From Eudorina sp. 2006-703-Eu-15 (lineage: Eukaryota > Chlorophyta > Chlorophyceae > Chlamydomonadales > Volvocaceae): a stretch of DNA of 64,000 bases. Location: contig BDSI01000132.1 in NCBI GenBank assembly GCA_003117195.1, forward strand, positions 248,001 through 312,000, in the 5' to 3' direction. This document shows positions 45,057 to 57,479 of the stretch, piece by piece (position 1 is the stretch's first letter; every line of letters begins with the position of its first letter). Below the pieces are notes generated by a model that worked only from the letters and a program-made list of their open reading frames with translations, did no database searches and was not told the DNA's origin. The translations under genes were made by a program, and so were the position numbers.

Positions 45057-46731
45057 AAGTGTTGCGTGCGCGGCTGACGTTACTGTACCCAAGCGGCCGC
45101 GCTGTGTTGCTGGCACTAGTGCCGAGCATGTTTTATGACTCCTGACAACCAGTGGGCAGTACTCAGCGCTGGGCAGTACTCAGCGCCTGGCAGTACTCCG
45201 CGCCTCCCATCTTTGGATGAGTCCTACTTGATAACTTTCCCTTCCGCCATTGGCGACAGTGGACTTACCGAGACGCTGGAATTCGCAGACCCAAACCCCA
45301 TTGGCCGCCAGCTCTACCCGCACTTCAAGACGCGATGCATGACCCCTAGTGTGTGCTATAGCCTGGCTGGCATGAATTGATGAATATCAGGTGCTGGGTA
45401 GTAGCAGCGGGGGTGTACGGCAACTCGCCACGTTGAGTCGGTCGCTATCCTCGAATGCGTCCCAGCACTCCGCAGGCAAGCCGACCATGCGCCGCTCCGC
45501 GGCTGCGCGCGCCCAGGAGGCATGCAAGGTAAGCAACATCGCGCATTCCGTCTGTGGCGCGCTCCGCTCAGTCAGAATACATAGTGTTTTTTAATTCTGA
45601 CTCCGCTCCTGCCGGCCGGCCGGCTAAATCCCCCCTGCGCGCGCCGGGGCGTGTCGCGCGCTGAGCCGCTGACTGGCGGTCGAGTCTTGGAGACTGGCAC
45701 CCCTGATCGCCTGTGTTTGCACGGCGCCCGCGCCTGGCGCTGTGTTGCGTTTGCGCAGGCTTCAACTCCACCTCCAACCTGTCTCCTTCCCGCGCAGCTT
45801 TCGTGCTGGGTGCTGCCTCGCCACCGACTGGCTGCGCCCGCGGCACCGCCGCCGGCTGCAAGAGGACTACTGCGCAACAGGTGGGGCCGCTGCACCGGTA
45901 GGTAGATGGACAGGGCCTTGATGTCACGTGATGTTACGAACGGTCGAACACGTAGCTTGCTTGTGCACGAGCACGTGCGTGCGTGCGTGGTGAGCGTTGC
46001 CGGCCGCACACGCCACACAAGCACGCCCCGCGCAGCATGCCTGTACACCCATGCTTCACAGCCCAACTCACTTTGACCCCGCCCCTTCCTGCTGCCCTTT
46101 GCCGTCCACCGCCATCCTAACCGACTACCGGTAACGGCCACACATCCCCTTCTTATCCTGTAAAGGCCCTCTACGTACCGCTTCACATTGCCTACCAATG
46201 CCGTAAAACAGCACCCGTAACCCATCACATGTCACAAACAGAATTTTAGGTACTGACACGCATTTTCAGCATTATCAGCAAAGGTACAGGCTTTACAGGC
46301 GCTTAACGTACACGGACTAACTGGCCTTTAACCGCTTCGTCATCGGCCCTAATGCCCTAGTCTGTCAAATCGCTAACCGACTACCCCCCTTCACTTCTGT
46401 CCCTGTGAAACCCCTTCACATACCGCTTTACGATTCCCAGCTATGCTGTAAATTAGCATTCGTACCCCTCTTAAATTCACACAAACAAACTTAGGTACCG
46501 CAACGTGTTTACAAAGCAACGTGCAAGCTTTACAGGCACATTCAGGTAAGGACTTTGCTATCCCGCATGCATCTTTCTCGCGCACATTCAGGTAAGCGTG
46601 CCAAACTTAGCACTCGTACCCCTTCAATGTAACATGGACCCTGCCCCGCCCACACACACCCTCGTCCTCCTCCCCGTGTCCTGGGCACCAAACAGGTCCG
46701 CACACGGGGTTTGTCCCAGTACTCCAAATGC

Positions 46732-48243
46732 ATGCCCCCCTCTCAGAAGCAGCGCCATGCAATTTCTTACCGCGTCTTCATAGGAGCCAAGAAACTCGCC
46801 ACTCAAGTTCTTGCACACCCGCACAGGCGCTGCTGCTCTATCACCCAGCCCCACCACCACGCGCACCACGCGCTGGGGCTACCTCATCAGGCCAAGGGAG
46901 TGCCCGCCTCTCAGAAGCAGCGCCATGCAATTCGTTACCGCGTCTTCATAGGAGCCAAGAAACTCGCCACTCAAGTTCTTGCACACCCGCACAGGCGCTG
47001 CTGCTCTACCACCCAGCCCCACCACCACGCGCGCCGCGCGCCGGGGCTACCTCATCGGGCCGAGGGAGTGCCCGCCTCTCAGAAGCAGCGCCATGCAATT
47101 TCTTACCGCGTCTTCATAGGAGCCAAGAAACTCGCCACTCAAGTTCTTGCACACCCGCACAGGCGCTGCTGCTCTACCACCCAGCCCCACCACCACGCGC
47201 ACCACGCGCCGGGGCTACCTCATCAGGCCAAGGGAGTGCCCGCCTCTCAGAAGCAGCGCCATGCAATTCGTTACCGCGTCTTCATAGGAGCCAAGAAACT
47301 CGCCACTCAAGTTCTTGCACACCCGCATAGGCGCTGCTGCTCTACCACCCAGCCCCACCACCACGCGCGCCGCGCACCGGGGCTACCTCATCGGGCCGAG
47401 GGAGTGCCCGCCTCTCAGAAGCAGCGCCATGCAATTCGTTACCGCGTCTTCATAGGAGCCAAGAAACTCGCCACTCAAGTTCTTGCACACCCGCACAGGC
47501 GCTGCTGCTCTACCACCCAGCCCCACCACCACGCGCGCCGCGCGCCGGGGCTACCTCATCGGGCCGAGGGAGTGCCCGCCTCTCAGAAGCAGCGCCATGC
47601 AATTCGTTACCGCGTCTTCATAGGAGCCAAGAAACTCGCCACTCAAGTTCTTGCACACCCGCATAGGCGCTGCTGCTTTACCACCCAGCCCCACCACCAC
47701 GCGCGCCGCGCGCCGGGGCTACCTCATCGGGCCGAGGGAGTGCCCGCCTCTCAGAAGCAGCGCCATGCAATTTCTTACCGCGTCTTCATAGGAGCCAAGA
47801 AACTCGCCACTCAAGTTCTTGCACACCCGCACAGGCGCTGCTGCTCTACCACCCAGCCCCACCACCACGCGCACCACGCGCCGGGGCTACCTCATCAGGC
47901 CAAGGGAGTGCCCGCCTCTCAGAAGCAGCGCCATGCAATTCGTTACCGCGTCTTCATAGGAGCCAAGAAACTCGCCACTCAAGTTCTTGCACACCCGCAT
48001 AGGCGCTGCTGCTCTACCACCCAGCCCCACCACCACGCGCGCCGCGCGCCGGGGCTACCTCATCGGGCCGAGGGAGTGCCCGCCTCTCAGAAGCAGCGCC
48101 ATGCAATTCGTTACCGCGTCTTCATAGGAGCCAAGAAACTCGCCACTCAAGTTCTTGCACACCCGCACAGGCGCTGCTGCTTTACCACCCAGCCCCACCA
48201 CCACGCGCGCCGCGCACCGGGGCTACCTCATCGGGCAAAGCTG
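46732..48243. repeat. 168-bp minisatellite, nine units (copy B)
   Basis: The same unit as at 20,751-21,590 but with four more repeats (672 bp), so the + strand open frame grows by exactly 224 codons and stays intact. The order of unit subtypes suggests that a block containing both subtypes was duplicated rather than a single unit. Confidence 0.95.
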
Positions 48244-48346
48244 TGAATTCCATCACACGACCCGCCTCTCAGCAGCGGCGCATGCCAGGTTTACACCGCG
48301 TGATAAACATTATTCAGGTCTGCCAGGTGGTACGGACCACTCACGT

Positions 48347-51300
48347 CTACACCACGTAACGCCGCGGAATGACGGCGGCGCCAGCGGCACGCCCCAGCCG
48401 CTTGCCCACATGCAGCGAAACAATGGGGCGCACGGTGAGCCCTGCGCCAGGCGGCTGCAACTGCGCCCTGGGTGCTGCTGCAGCCGACGCGACCGGGGCC
48501 TTGCTGCGTGCGGGCGGTGGGCTGTCGTACGTTTTGGTCAGCACCTTGCCGACACGGCCACTGCTGTGGAGCGCGGCCAGCTGCGGCGGGTAGGCCTGCA
48601 GGGCCTGCCGCTGCTCCGAGATGTAGCCGTGGCAGAGGACGTTGCGCAGCAGCGCGTGGAACCAGCGCAGCCCAACCTTGGCGTCCCCGGTAGCTTGTGC
48701 CCGGTGCGTCTTCTCGAAGTTGGCCTTGCCGCAGCGGCTGTTGCAGCGGTGGTCCAGGGCCTGCAGGTAGATGAAACACCGGGAGCTGTGGTCAACGCAT
48801 AGGAGGCCAGAATGCATAGGCGCACGCATCTCCGCTTGAAGTCGTATTTGGTTGTGTTGACGGGTGAGCAGTAGGTGCCGTTAGAACACGCCACGATGTG
48901 TGTGCAGGCACACGTGATAATAATAGTAGTCCGTCAAACACATGATGCTGGTGCATGCTCGACATCGTCCCTGGCAAGCGTACCTGCGTGAACCAGTCCG
49001 TCCCCAGCAGCGCGTCCGGCTTGAGCGCCAGTGCAGTTTCCATTTCTCGCAGGAGGCCGTGCAGGTCCTCGAGGCTATCGAATGATCCCGACTTGCAGCA
49101 CTCGCCGAGCACAACCAGTTCCCTGAACATCTTGGAGCTGATTGACTCAACGGCGGTGATGGAGTCCAGCAGCTCCCCAGACTCCGTGGTGACCGCCTGA
49201 GCAGGGAGTATGGCGACAGGAAGCGAGTATCTCTGGTGAAGGGCAGCAGACAAGTTCGCGTCCGCTGGTGTTGCACGGTCCTGTCTCGTGAGCGTGTCCC
49301 TACCTTCCGATGCCTAGAACACAAAACGGCATCCAGCAGCAAACGCCCACTTCCCCAGTGTGCAGTATGACCACCCACCATGGCCTCATGGTTGCTCAGC
49401 TTAGGACGTTGGCTGCACATGACCAACGCACCTGGAGCACCTGAGCGAGCAGTGGGTAGTCCAGGAAGAGTGTGCCGTCATCACGCTTGGTAGCAAAGCT
49501 GCCCAGCAGCACCTTGAATGCCAATGGAAGCTTGGCGGACTCCACTCCAGCCGCCGGGTCCAGCAGCTCCCGCAGGAGTAGCAACTGTGACGCAGGCTGG
49601 CCCAGCACTTGCAGCACCATGCGCAGGTCCGCCAGCACCTGATTAGGGATGACGAACAGCGACAAGTACACGTTGGTGATGGACCGTCGTCTGGCTTGAC
49701 CTGCCAGTACACGAAGAGTTTACTCCTTCACAGCTAGCACCTACTGACCCACGTTTGCTGATTCGCGGTTGCTATTAGTTGTAGGCCCTACCTCGGGAAT
49801 GAGCTTTTGCGTCATGGTCTGCTCCACCAGCTCCGCGGCTGTGCCAGCTGTGCGGCTGTACCTCCACTCCTGGCACAGGTAGGCCAGCATGGCGACCTGC
49901 GGCGGCGACTGCCAGGCCAGGTCTTCTGGCAGGGCCGGATCCCAGGTCGCGGCCTGGGCCTTGAGCTGCGCCCAGGCGACTTGCAGCGCTTCCAGGGGCA
50001 TCGTGGGGCTCAGGTTGAGTCGGCGGTGGTGCATGATCAGGGAGAAGCCGTTGGTCTGCGGCAACATGCACAGCAAAAAGGTGTTGGGCGCTGCAGTAGC
50101 TTTTTTGGGGGGGGAGGTTCGTGGCTGGGTCGTGGAGATAAGACAGTCGGGAAGGAACTAACGGGTCAGCCCAAAGGCGACGCGGTCCGTGGAAGGGCTC
50201 TAGCTCGAGTATTGTGTCCCAGAACTGCAACCCCAATGGCTCACCGGGGTGGCAGCGACGTTGGCCCACAGCGTCGCCATAGAGCTGCCTGTGACGGCCC
50301 AGGCGACCCAGTGGGGGCTGTCCAGCAGGAGGTCCTTGAGGATGCTGTGGGTGAGGCAGGCAAGGTAACCAGGCATGCAAGGTGACAGGCAGCAAGGTAA
50401 GGCAAGGGAATCAGTGCCCATGTTCAGCGAAGTCCCATGTGCCGTACACCTGCTGTGTTGGGGCTGTAAAAAGCAGATGCCTGCCGCCCTGGTGCAGTGG
50501 TAAGCGCCTGTCCCCTTTAATGCTTTATGCCCCTCGCATGCAATGCGCTGTCAGGTGTGTAACACTAAACATGGCCTTCATCCTCCCACGCCCATACATG
50601 TGAACACGCGACACGTGCAGAAAAAGTAATGTGCTGACGTACCGCCGCATGTGCAGCACCGCCTCGACGTCCAGGGTTGAGCCACGCGGCGCACCGTCGC
50701 CCAACACTGGCGGCCGCGCCATCAGGTAGAAGCTCTGCGCCTCGTCGACCAGCAGGAAGTTCAGACGGTCCCGTGGCAGGCGCCGCATGAAGTCTCGAAT
50801 GGCGACCGCCATTGCGTCCGCAGAGCGGTCGCTGGGTACAGGCGTGCTGGCCGCAGCAGAGAGCTGCTGTTCGGCTGCGCTCTCCTTGAGCTTCAGAAGC
50901 AAGCCCGCAAGGAAGCCACCGCTGCTGCTGCGCTCGCAGCTAAGGCAGTTCACGCGCAGGAAGTTGGGCTCCGCAAGCTCCACGCCAGCATGCTGCCGGC
51001 CGCTGCCGCCGCTGCAGTAGTAGGCGTTGGCCACAGCAGGAAGGACCTCGTTGAGCAGGTAGGACTTGCCGCTCTGCACAACGGGCGCACGGTGGGCGCA
51101 AGATGACAATGGTATGAAAGCAGGGGACGACGGCATCAGTACTGACAGTAAGAAAACTCGAAAAGTAGCAAGCGCTTGCCTGCACTAGGGCTACTTAGCC
51201 AGGCAATGCCGCGCATGGGCCCCGAGCCCAAACACACACAGGCAACGTCCCCCGCCACGTACACTCCGAGCGCAGGAAACCTTGCTTTCCAAGTATTCGC

Positions 51301-51812
51301 GAAGAACGACGGAATGCTCCGTATAGTTTGGGAGTATCTAACCCCATCAGACCGTGTATCTAAACTCAAAAAGCAGCCACCATGGTGTAGCGGGACTCCG
51401 CCGCCGCAGCGTATACCCGTCAGCACGCGACATTCAAAAGCCTTCTAAGACGCCTGTTGGGTCATGCTTGAGATCCAACCACGCACGAGGTATCCCACCT
51501 TGACCTGACCGTTGACGAACAACGGCAAGATGGGTTTGCCCTTGCCGTGCAAGTCCATGGCGAGGCCAAGCCAGTCCTCTAGCTCAGCTTTCTGCTTGCC
51601 CTCGGGTCCAGGAAGAAGCTGCCGCTGCTCACGCCCGGACTTGCGGCGCTAGCTGCAGCGCTGCTGGTGTTTATGGGCTCGAAGAAGTACAGGTCCGTGT
51701 TCTGCACGTCTTGCCGGAGCCGCAGCTTGCAAGCGGGCGGGCCTGTACACGAGTAGCCCGTCGTGCCCACAAGGCGCAAACACATGAGTAACCGGCCGCT
51801 GTCGTCCAGGTG
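48347..51812 (-). pseudogene. P-loop NTPase copy B, frameshifted in its first known exon
   Basis: Exons correspond to copy A: 51812-51499, 51073-50643, 50344-50245, 50055-49792, 49638-49432, 49232-48984, 48829-48347. One G is missing near 51,605 (CCTCGGGTCC for CCTCGGGGTCC), shifting the frame after FFLDP, upstream of the Walker A motif, and reaching a stop within about ten codons. Another one-base difference near 50,108 is intronic. All later exons remain open, so this is a very recent lesion or a sequencing error. Confidence 0.7.
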
Positions 51813-52795
51813 CTATGCATGCAGGACCACAAGGGATGCCGGCTTACACGAGAGGCCATGTCGCTGCACCAGTACCCAGCCACATGGCATGACAGCCCAC
51901 TCCATCGTCGCGGCCATACCCTTGGTGCATACCATGTCCCAGCACCCCGCCCACCACCTGCTGGTGCTGGTGAACTCCCCTGGTGGTCTGCATCCCCTGT
52001 CACTTGGCTCCCTAGACGTTCCTTCAACCGAACCCGACCCAAACCATCGTCCTGCACCCGTCTCCGATGCCGCTCCGCGTCAGGGGCCGCGCCCCAGACC
52101 CCAGCGGCTCCGGTCGGGATCTGCGTGCCCGCTAATCCTCTCCCGTTAGAATTGAAGGCCAGTACTTATACGCACATAGGCCCTGCAATGCAGATGGGGT
52201 CTCACCGTCAGCTGCCGTGCTCCCGGGGCCCGGCCCTGCCACCGCGCCTGCATGACGAGAACGTTACATGCATGCAGGTCAGGATGATTGCACATCAAGC
52301 CGTATCCTGAAGAGACAGAGGCGGTGGTTGCGCCCACGGGGATTCCATCGCAACATGCTTCACATGGAGCTGGTGCGCTCCGCACCGCGCTTAGGGGCGA
52401 GGCCCGTCGAGAAGAAGGGTGCCCCAATGTTTGGGGTTGGCCGTAATCACTCTCTCGTGCTTGCCCAGGACGCCAGCCAAGAACTAAAAATGTGCCGTTG
52501 CTCACCTACAGCCTCTTGCATTGCTCACCAGCACAACGACAGCTCAAACACTTCCGCACTACACCGCCGCAGTTGCACTAGGGCCGGAGTCTTAGCTCAG
52601 GTCGAGTCTGGGCTAGCACAACCAACTCACCAGTTCCAGCCGCGCTCCTGACGCCCAGGCCAGCCGCCGAGGCTGCAAGACATGGGAGCGGTCGGGGGAC
52701 ACGTGGAGATGAGTTATTCGTGCGGGGTTGCTGGGTGCAAGGCGCGCTCACATGTGCGCGGTTCCGAGCACATATGCACGGAGGCCGTGAGTGCT

Positions 52796-53200
52796 TTAAA
52801 AACGAATAAGAGCGTCGCAACGGACTTGGAAGGGCTGCAGTTCAAAAGCGGCACCAAATCGCAGAGCTTCTTTGTCGAGCACCTCCGCGGCAGCGTTGAA
52901 AGCCGCGTTGTGCCACCTCCTTTGTGCTGACCACGACAGCCCGCTTGCACCGCCCCAGCGCATAACGGACACTAGAGCCGGAGTCTTAGCCCAGGTGAAG
53001 TCTGGGCAACTGCGTCTGAAGGTACCTGCTTTGCGAAGGAGCGCCTTGATTGCCTCGGCAGCCACGTCTGGTGGCCCGGAGACGAGCAGCGAGGCCTCCT
53101 TTTCAGATTTTTCCATGAGGATGAGTCGCGCGTTGCCCTTCTGCTCCGCCGACAAGCCAGGAAGGCCATCGAGCGTTGTGGACCAGTCGGTCATCGCCAA
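52796..53200 (-). pseudogene. Degenerate helical gene relic (copy B)
   Basis: Same as 26,144-26,548 in copy A, including the GTG at the expected start codon and the internal frameshift. Confidence 0.4.
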
Positions 53201-53671
53201 GGGCCGCAGACAAGGATGTTTGCAAACGATGCAAGGGATGCTGAGCTCCGAGGTCCAGCTACTGTTTAAGATCTATAGTTGTGAGCATCCTTTCTGCTGA
53301 CCGCTCGTTCGTGCGTTGTGGTGTTGGATGCGAGAGTGCTGAAGCACAACAATGTCTGAAGGACGGCTACACGCTGTATGCTGAGGCAGGGTTTACGTTT
53401 GACCGAAGTTTAAGGCGGGATTCACATATGAAACCGAAATAAAATGTGCCGAAAATGAGGCATGAATCGGAAAGGTGTCGTACTGAGCCAAAAACTCAAA
53501 ACGCATTCACATATGTATTTTGTGGACACAAACTATTTGCAACGCCTGGGTCAATGGGTCTGCATAGGTAATTGTACATATCTGAAGGACCCCATCAGTT
53601 AGCTTTGCGAAGTTTGATTTAATCAAGCTGTGGCATGCTTGCCGAATGAAGGGAACATGTGTGGAGACAAA

Positions 53672-54599
53672 GATGACCTCCACGGTGGCCCTTGCCTTGT
53701 TAGTGACCGCCGTCGGGGCCACGCAGTTCATAGATGACCTCGCAGCGCTCTTTCTCAGGACACGCCCTAACTCCACGATTTCCTCAGGGGCTCCATTTAT
53801 TAGACGTCGTGTCTGTGTAAGCTAGTAAGAAGTCAAGGGTAAGAAGTCGACAGAGTAAGACCAGAGAGTAAGGAGTCGGGTCAAGTCAAGTCAGGTGGTC
53901 GAGTAAGGTCAGGTAACCCTACAAGTATATCAAATCCTCTTGTCAAATCGGGCAGTGGAGCGATAGGGAACGGCAAATAGCGTCTTCTTATGGACATGGC
54001 TCTTGCCCTGCGCGGGAAGAATATGGACCGGTTTGGAAAGCAATTTCGAAGGTGAAACGGTAGCGGTACTACGGAATCCATGCGATTTTGCAAAAAAGAG
54101 TTTTTGTTCTGGGAACATGGCCGCCGTTCCCGGGCGAAATCGTACTGTTCCCAGGATGGGCCGGGGCCGTTCCCGGAACAGGGCTCGTCGGTTCCCAGCT
54201 TTGGTTTCAAGATATCCAGGTCAACTTGCAGGAAGCCGTTCAAAGTTCGGCTCGAAAGGCACACTCCACCGAGTGCCAAAAACTGGCAGGTGCGGAGCCT
54301 GTATGCCTTGGCATGGGCGTAGGCTGGCAGAGGCACTTTTGTAACGCAAAATCTTTTTGAAGGCAAGCGCGCCTGCGCTCCGAGCGAGCCTTCCCCGGAG
54401 CATGCGGAGCTTCTATGGCAGACCGTTGGAAGCGCAATGCTGTAAATTAAAAGGTCAAGTTTAAGAAAGGTCAAGTTTAAGAAAGCTTTGAATTCAGCAG
54501 CAGCCGCCTCGCGGCTGACTATGCTGCTCATCCTTGTTGGGTGCGTTGAGGTGTTGGGTGCGAGAGTGCTCACATTGACCGAAACTGTGGAGAGGCGGA
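53672..54599. other. Mosaic of repeat fragments, no intact gene
   Basis: After the copy B breakpoint come GTAAGAAGTC-like short repeats (53,820-53,930). Next is a frame with little coding character, then the 27-kb-like fragment (54,213-54,360) and a 90-base piece (54,359-54,449) shared with 62,431-62,512. The long minus-strand frame across 53,881-54,573 simply passes through these unrelated pieces. Words GCGTTGAGGTGTTGGGTGCGAGAGTG near 54,541 relate to the LKDGYTLYAEAG repeat. Confidence 0.5.
54359..54449. repeat. 90-base repeat shared with 62,431-62,512
   Basis: Both contain AAGGCAAGCGCGCCTGCGCT, GGAGCATGCGGAGCTTCTAT and GCAATGCTGTAAATTAA. The 54-kb copy has a 7-base insertion (CTTCCCC) in the middle. 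Confidence 0.9.
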
Positions 54600-55065
54600 T
54601 TACCGATGCTGAGAACGATGTATAGCGAGATTGCTTTTGCGTCTTATACGGAACTGTGACTGAATTGCGGCGCAGCTAGAGCCGGAAGTTGCGGCACATC
54701 GCGATGTTCGAGCACTTCTAACGACCTTCGCCCTACACACGCATGGCTGGGCTGACTTACCGTGTGAGACTTGCACCTCGATTTGCGCATCGGCTGGCAT
54801 GTCCGCTAAAGTCAACCCACTCGTGTGATCCCAAGCCTGGACTACTCCTTTCCGAAGCAGCGTGACCGAAGGTCCGACAGGAAGGCCGAAGTACCCGCAG
54901 ACCGTAGGTACATGAAGCTTCATGCCCTGCATATGACACCTGCGTCAAGCCAGCGTAAGAGTAAACATCCCAGATGGTATTATAGTTGTCCTTGCTTACA
55001 TTAACCAGTCCGAACCGCGCTCTTGCATCCTGTAACGAGACCTCGACCGACACTTCCAGCTCCAT
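54600..55065 (-). CDS. Unrecognised short protein with ubiquitin-like features
   Basis: From ATG 55,065 the protein reads MELEVSVEVSLQDARARFGL, then a WDVYSYAGLTQ segment. A second frame continues GMKLHVPTVCGYFGLPVGPS, SVTLLRKG and a beta-rich DAQIEVQV. The two frames join perfectly if the 13 bases GTGTCATATGCAG near 54,935-54,947 are removed, so this is either a short insertion or a very unusual micro-intron. The alternation of short beta strands and one helix resembles a ubiquitin-fold N-terminal module, but no named family is recognised. The 3' part down to 54,600 is Arg/Ser/Cys-rich and may not be translated. Confidence 0.4.
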
Positions 55066-55269
55066 ACAGCTTTTAGTTGGTAGGCTGGGTCGAAAGACAC
55101 GGAGACTCAGACGAAATTGGCGTGGCGCTTTGCTGCCAACTCACAAAACCGGGATATAATGATAAGGATATGTAAGTATTTTGCGTGTTGCTATTCCTTG
55201 CACGCGGAATGGACGATTGTAGAAATGTGCAATGTGTTAGTTTAGGCGGGATTCACATATGAAACCGAA

Positions 55270-55427
55270 AGTCTACTTAAGTCTTCAACAACAATACACT
55301 ATATAGGCCAACTTAGGCGGCGCGCTAAAGGCGCTCGTAACTCGTACTCAAATAATAACTAACATAACAACGGTAAAGAACATTACCGCATTCGGCCTTC
55401 GAATTAACTACGGCTAACCCTTACATT
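55270..55427 (-). repeat. 3' LTR, truncated
   Basis: Matches the right LTR from AGTCTACTTAAGTCTTCAAC through AACAACGGTAAA and on to CGAATTAACTACGGCTAACC. It begins TGTAAGGG on the minus strand, right after the purine tract. The last roughly 105 bases (59,034-59,139 in the other LTR) are absent; the sequence changes at 55,269 into the dispersed repeat GCGGGATTCACATATGAAAC. Confidence 0.85.
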
Positions 55428-55825
55428 CCCCCCTGCTTAAAACAAGCACCGTCCTCGGTGCTGAACACGCGAACAGCACGCACGGCACATGCGCCACCTC
55501 TGTTTTCCCTAAATTGCGAGATCGGCAACTGGGCTAGCCAGAGGAGGGGAAAGGGAAACAGAGTCAAGGCAAAACCCCTTCCTCGCCCAGAAGCCGGCCT
55601 AACCTAGGGCGCAGATAACGCAGACAGACGTGGTCCACATACGGCAGGGGGAATGCCACACGGGTGCCAGGAGCTGACCGGTCGGTGACCGTGCTACGAC
55701 TGGAACGACCCGAACACACGCAGTACACATGATATGTCACAAGTATGTGCGGCAAAGCAGGCAAATGCACTTATCCCTAGTAACCCAAGCAAAGTCCCAT
55801 TATGCGAGTATCCCATGTAACTACA

Positions 55826-57460
55826 CTAACATGCGGTGTTGACGAACTGCACGATCCGCGGTGCGCGCTCAGGAAACTTGCTACGGAACCACTCATATCG
55901 ATCGGACATCTTGAAAGCGGTCCACGTAGGGGTCTCGAGGAACGCGCGGAACGCAAGCAGGCGCTTGACGTTGTCGTACGGCTCCCAAGTTGGGTCGCGC
56001 GAGACTGACCACTGCACGAGGAAGACGATGGACGGGCGCAGCTGCTTGTCGTATCCCAGGCGGACGGCGGTGATGGTGGTGTCGGCGTTGTCGTACGGGG
56101 ACTCCAGCGCGACGGGGATGGCGGGGGTGGCGGTGGGCGATCGGGAAAGAGGCTTGAATCGTTGTCAGTCCAGGGGAGAAGGCGGGAGATGTGGAAGACG
56201 GGATGGATGCGGCCGAGGGCCGGAGGTAGATCGAGGCGATAGGTGACGGGAGAGATGACGGCGGAGATGGTGAAGGGACCGAGGTAGCGAGGGCGGAGTT
56301 TTGGGGAGGGGAGATCGGGCAGGGTGAGGTTAGTGGTGGAAAGGCGGACTTTGTCGCAAACTTGGAAGGTGAGGTCGCGGCGGTGTTGATTGGCGGCGGC
56401 GGCGTAGCGAGTTTTTGCGGCTTCGAGTTCGGTGGCGATGGTGGAGTGGATATCACGCAGATGACGATGGAGATCGGCAGCGGCGGGGTGGGCGGGGGAA
56501 GATGGTGACGAGGGCAGGGTGGCGGGAGTGATGGGATGGTAACCATAATTGGCGTAGAAGGGGGTGGTACCGGTGCTGGCGTGGGTGGAGTTGTTGTAGG
56601 CGGCTTCAGCGATGGGGAGGTAGGAGGCCCAAGTGTCCTGCATCGGCTGGACGTACGCACGAAGGATTTGCTCGATGGTGCGGTGGGTACGTTCGGTTTG
56701 ACCGTCGGTCTGGGGATGGTAGGCGGAGGAGAGGTTGAGGGAGGTGCCGAGGTGTTCCCAGAAGGTACGCCAGACTTCGGCAATGAAGCGGGGGTCACGG
56801 TCGGAGACGATGGTGGTGGGGAGACCGTGAAGGCAGTAGACGTGGGCGAGGTAGAGCATGGCGGTGTCGCGGGCGGTGATGGACTTGTTGGCGGGGGCGA
56901 AGTGCGCTTGTTTGGTGAACATATCAACGAAGGTGACGACGGCGGTGTAGGTGCGGCCATCCAGGCCTTTGGATGGTGGGAGGTCGGTGATGAAGTCCAT
57001 AGACACGTGGGTCCACGGGCGCGTTGGTGTAGGCAGGGGATGGAGGAGGCCAGGCAGGGGCTGGGTGGAGGGTTTGGAGCGTTGACAGATGGCGCAGGAT
57101 TGGACGTAGGCTTTGACGGTGCGGCTCATATGGGGCCACCAGTAGCGGGTGGAGAGGGCGGCGAGGGTACGGCGGAAACCAGGGTGACCAGAGTAGGCGG
57201 CGTCGTGGAACTCATGAAGAAGGCGGCGGCGAATGGTGGGATCATTGGGGACGGCGATGCGGTAGGCGAAGTAGAAGAAACCATCGGAGGAGCGGTGGAG
57301 GTATGGTTTGCTGGGGGAGGGGCCGTTGAACATGGGATCAGCGGCGTAACCCGAGCGGATAGCGGCGGCCAGGTTGGGGTCCGGGAGGACGTGGGAGGCG
57401 ATGGTGAAGCAGGAATGACGCAGAGCATTGTTGGCGGGGATGTCGATGGGCGGGGAGGTG
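55826..57460 (-). pseudogene. Integrase-chromodomain portion of pol, with one frameshift
   Basis: The open frame begins in the RNase H/integrase linker (IDIPANNALRHSCFTIASHV). It then carries the H2C2 zinc finger (FHDAAYSGH and CAICQRSK) and the DDE core: Asp in SMDFITDLP, Asp in IVSDRDPRF and Glu in YHPQTDGQTER. The SH3-like post-core region follows (LRPRYLGPFTISAV, HPVFHISRLLPW). Near 56,127-56,133 one C seems lost in a C-rich run. After it the chromodomain continues in another frame (VRLGYDKQLRPSIVFLVQWS, then DPTWEPYDNVKRL) to the stop at 55,826. The catalytic triad is intact; the chromodomain is reachable only through the frameshift. Confidence 0.85.
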
Positions 57461-57479
57461 GTGGGCCAAAGTGGAACAG

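Larger units (their letters stand above)
31955..53671. repeat. Segmental duplication, copy B (21.7 kb)
   Basis: Direct repeat of 9,332-27,019. It is about 4.0 kb longer because of two additional 1,626-bp blocks, four additional 168-bp units and longer satellites. Examples of copy-specific bases: one C fewer near 32,735, CACGTGTCC for CACTTGTCC near 35,657, one G more near 50,108, one G fewer near 51,605. The spacer between copies is 27,020-31,954. Confidence 0.97.

Noticed and set aside
53881..54573. 230-residue minus-strand frame
   Set aside because: It runs across several unrelated repeat fragments found separately elsewhere, so it is accidental.
54600..55065. Crinkler-type effector header
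   Set aside because: The ubiquitin-like pattern is suggestive, but I see neither the LFLAK-type motif nor a linked effector domain, so I did not name it so.
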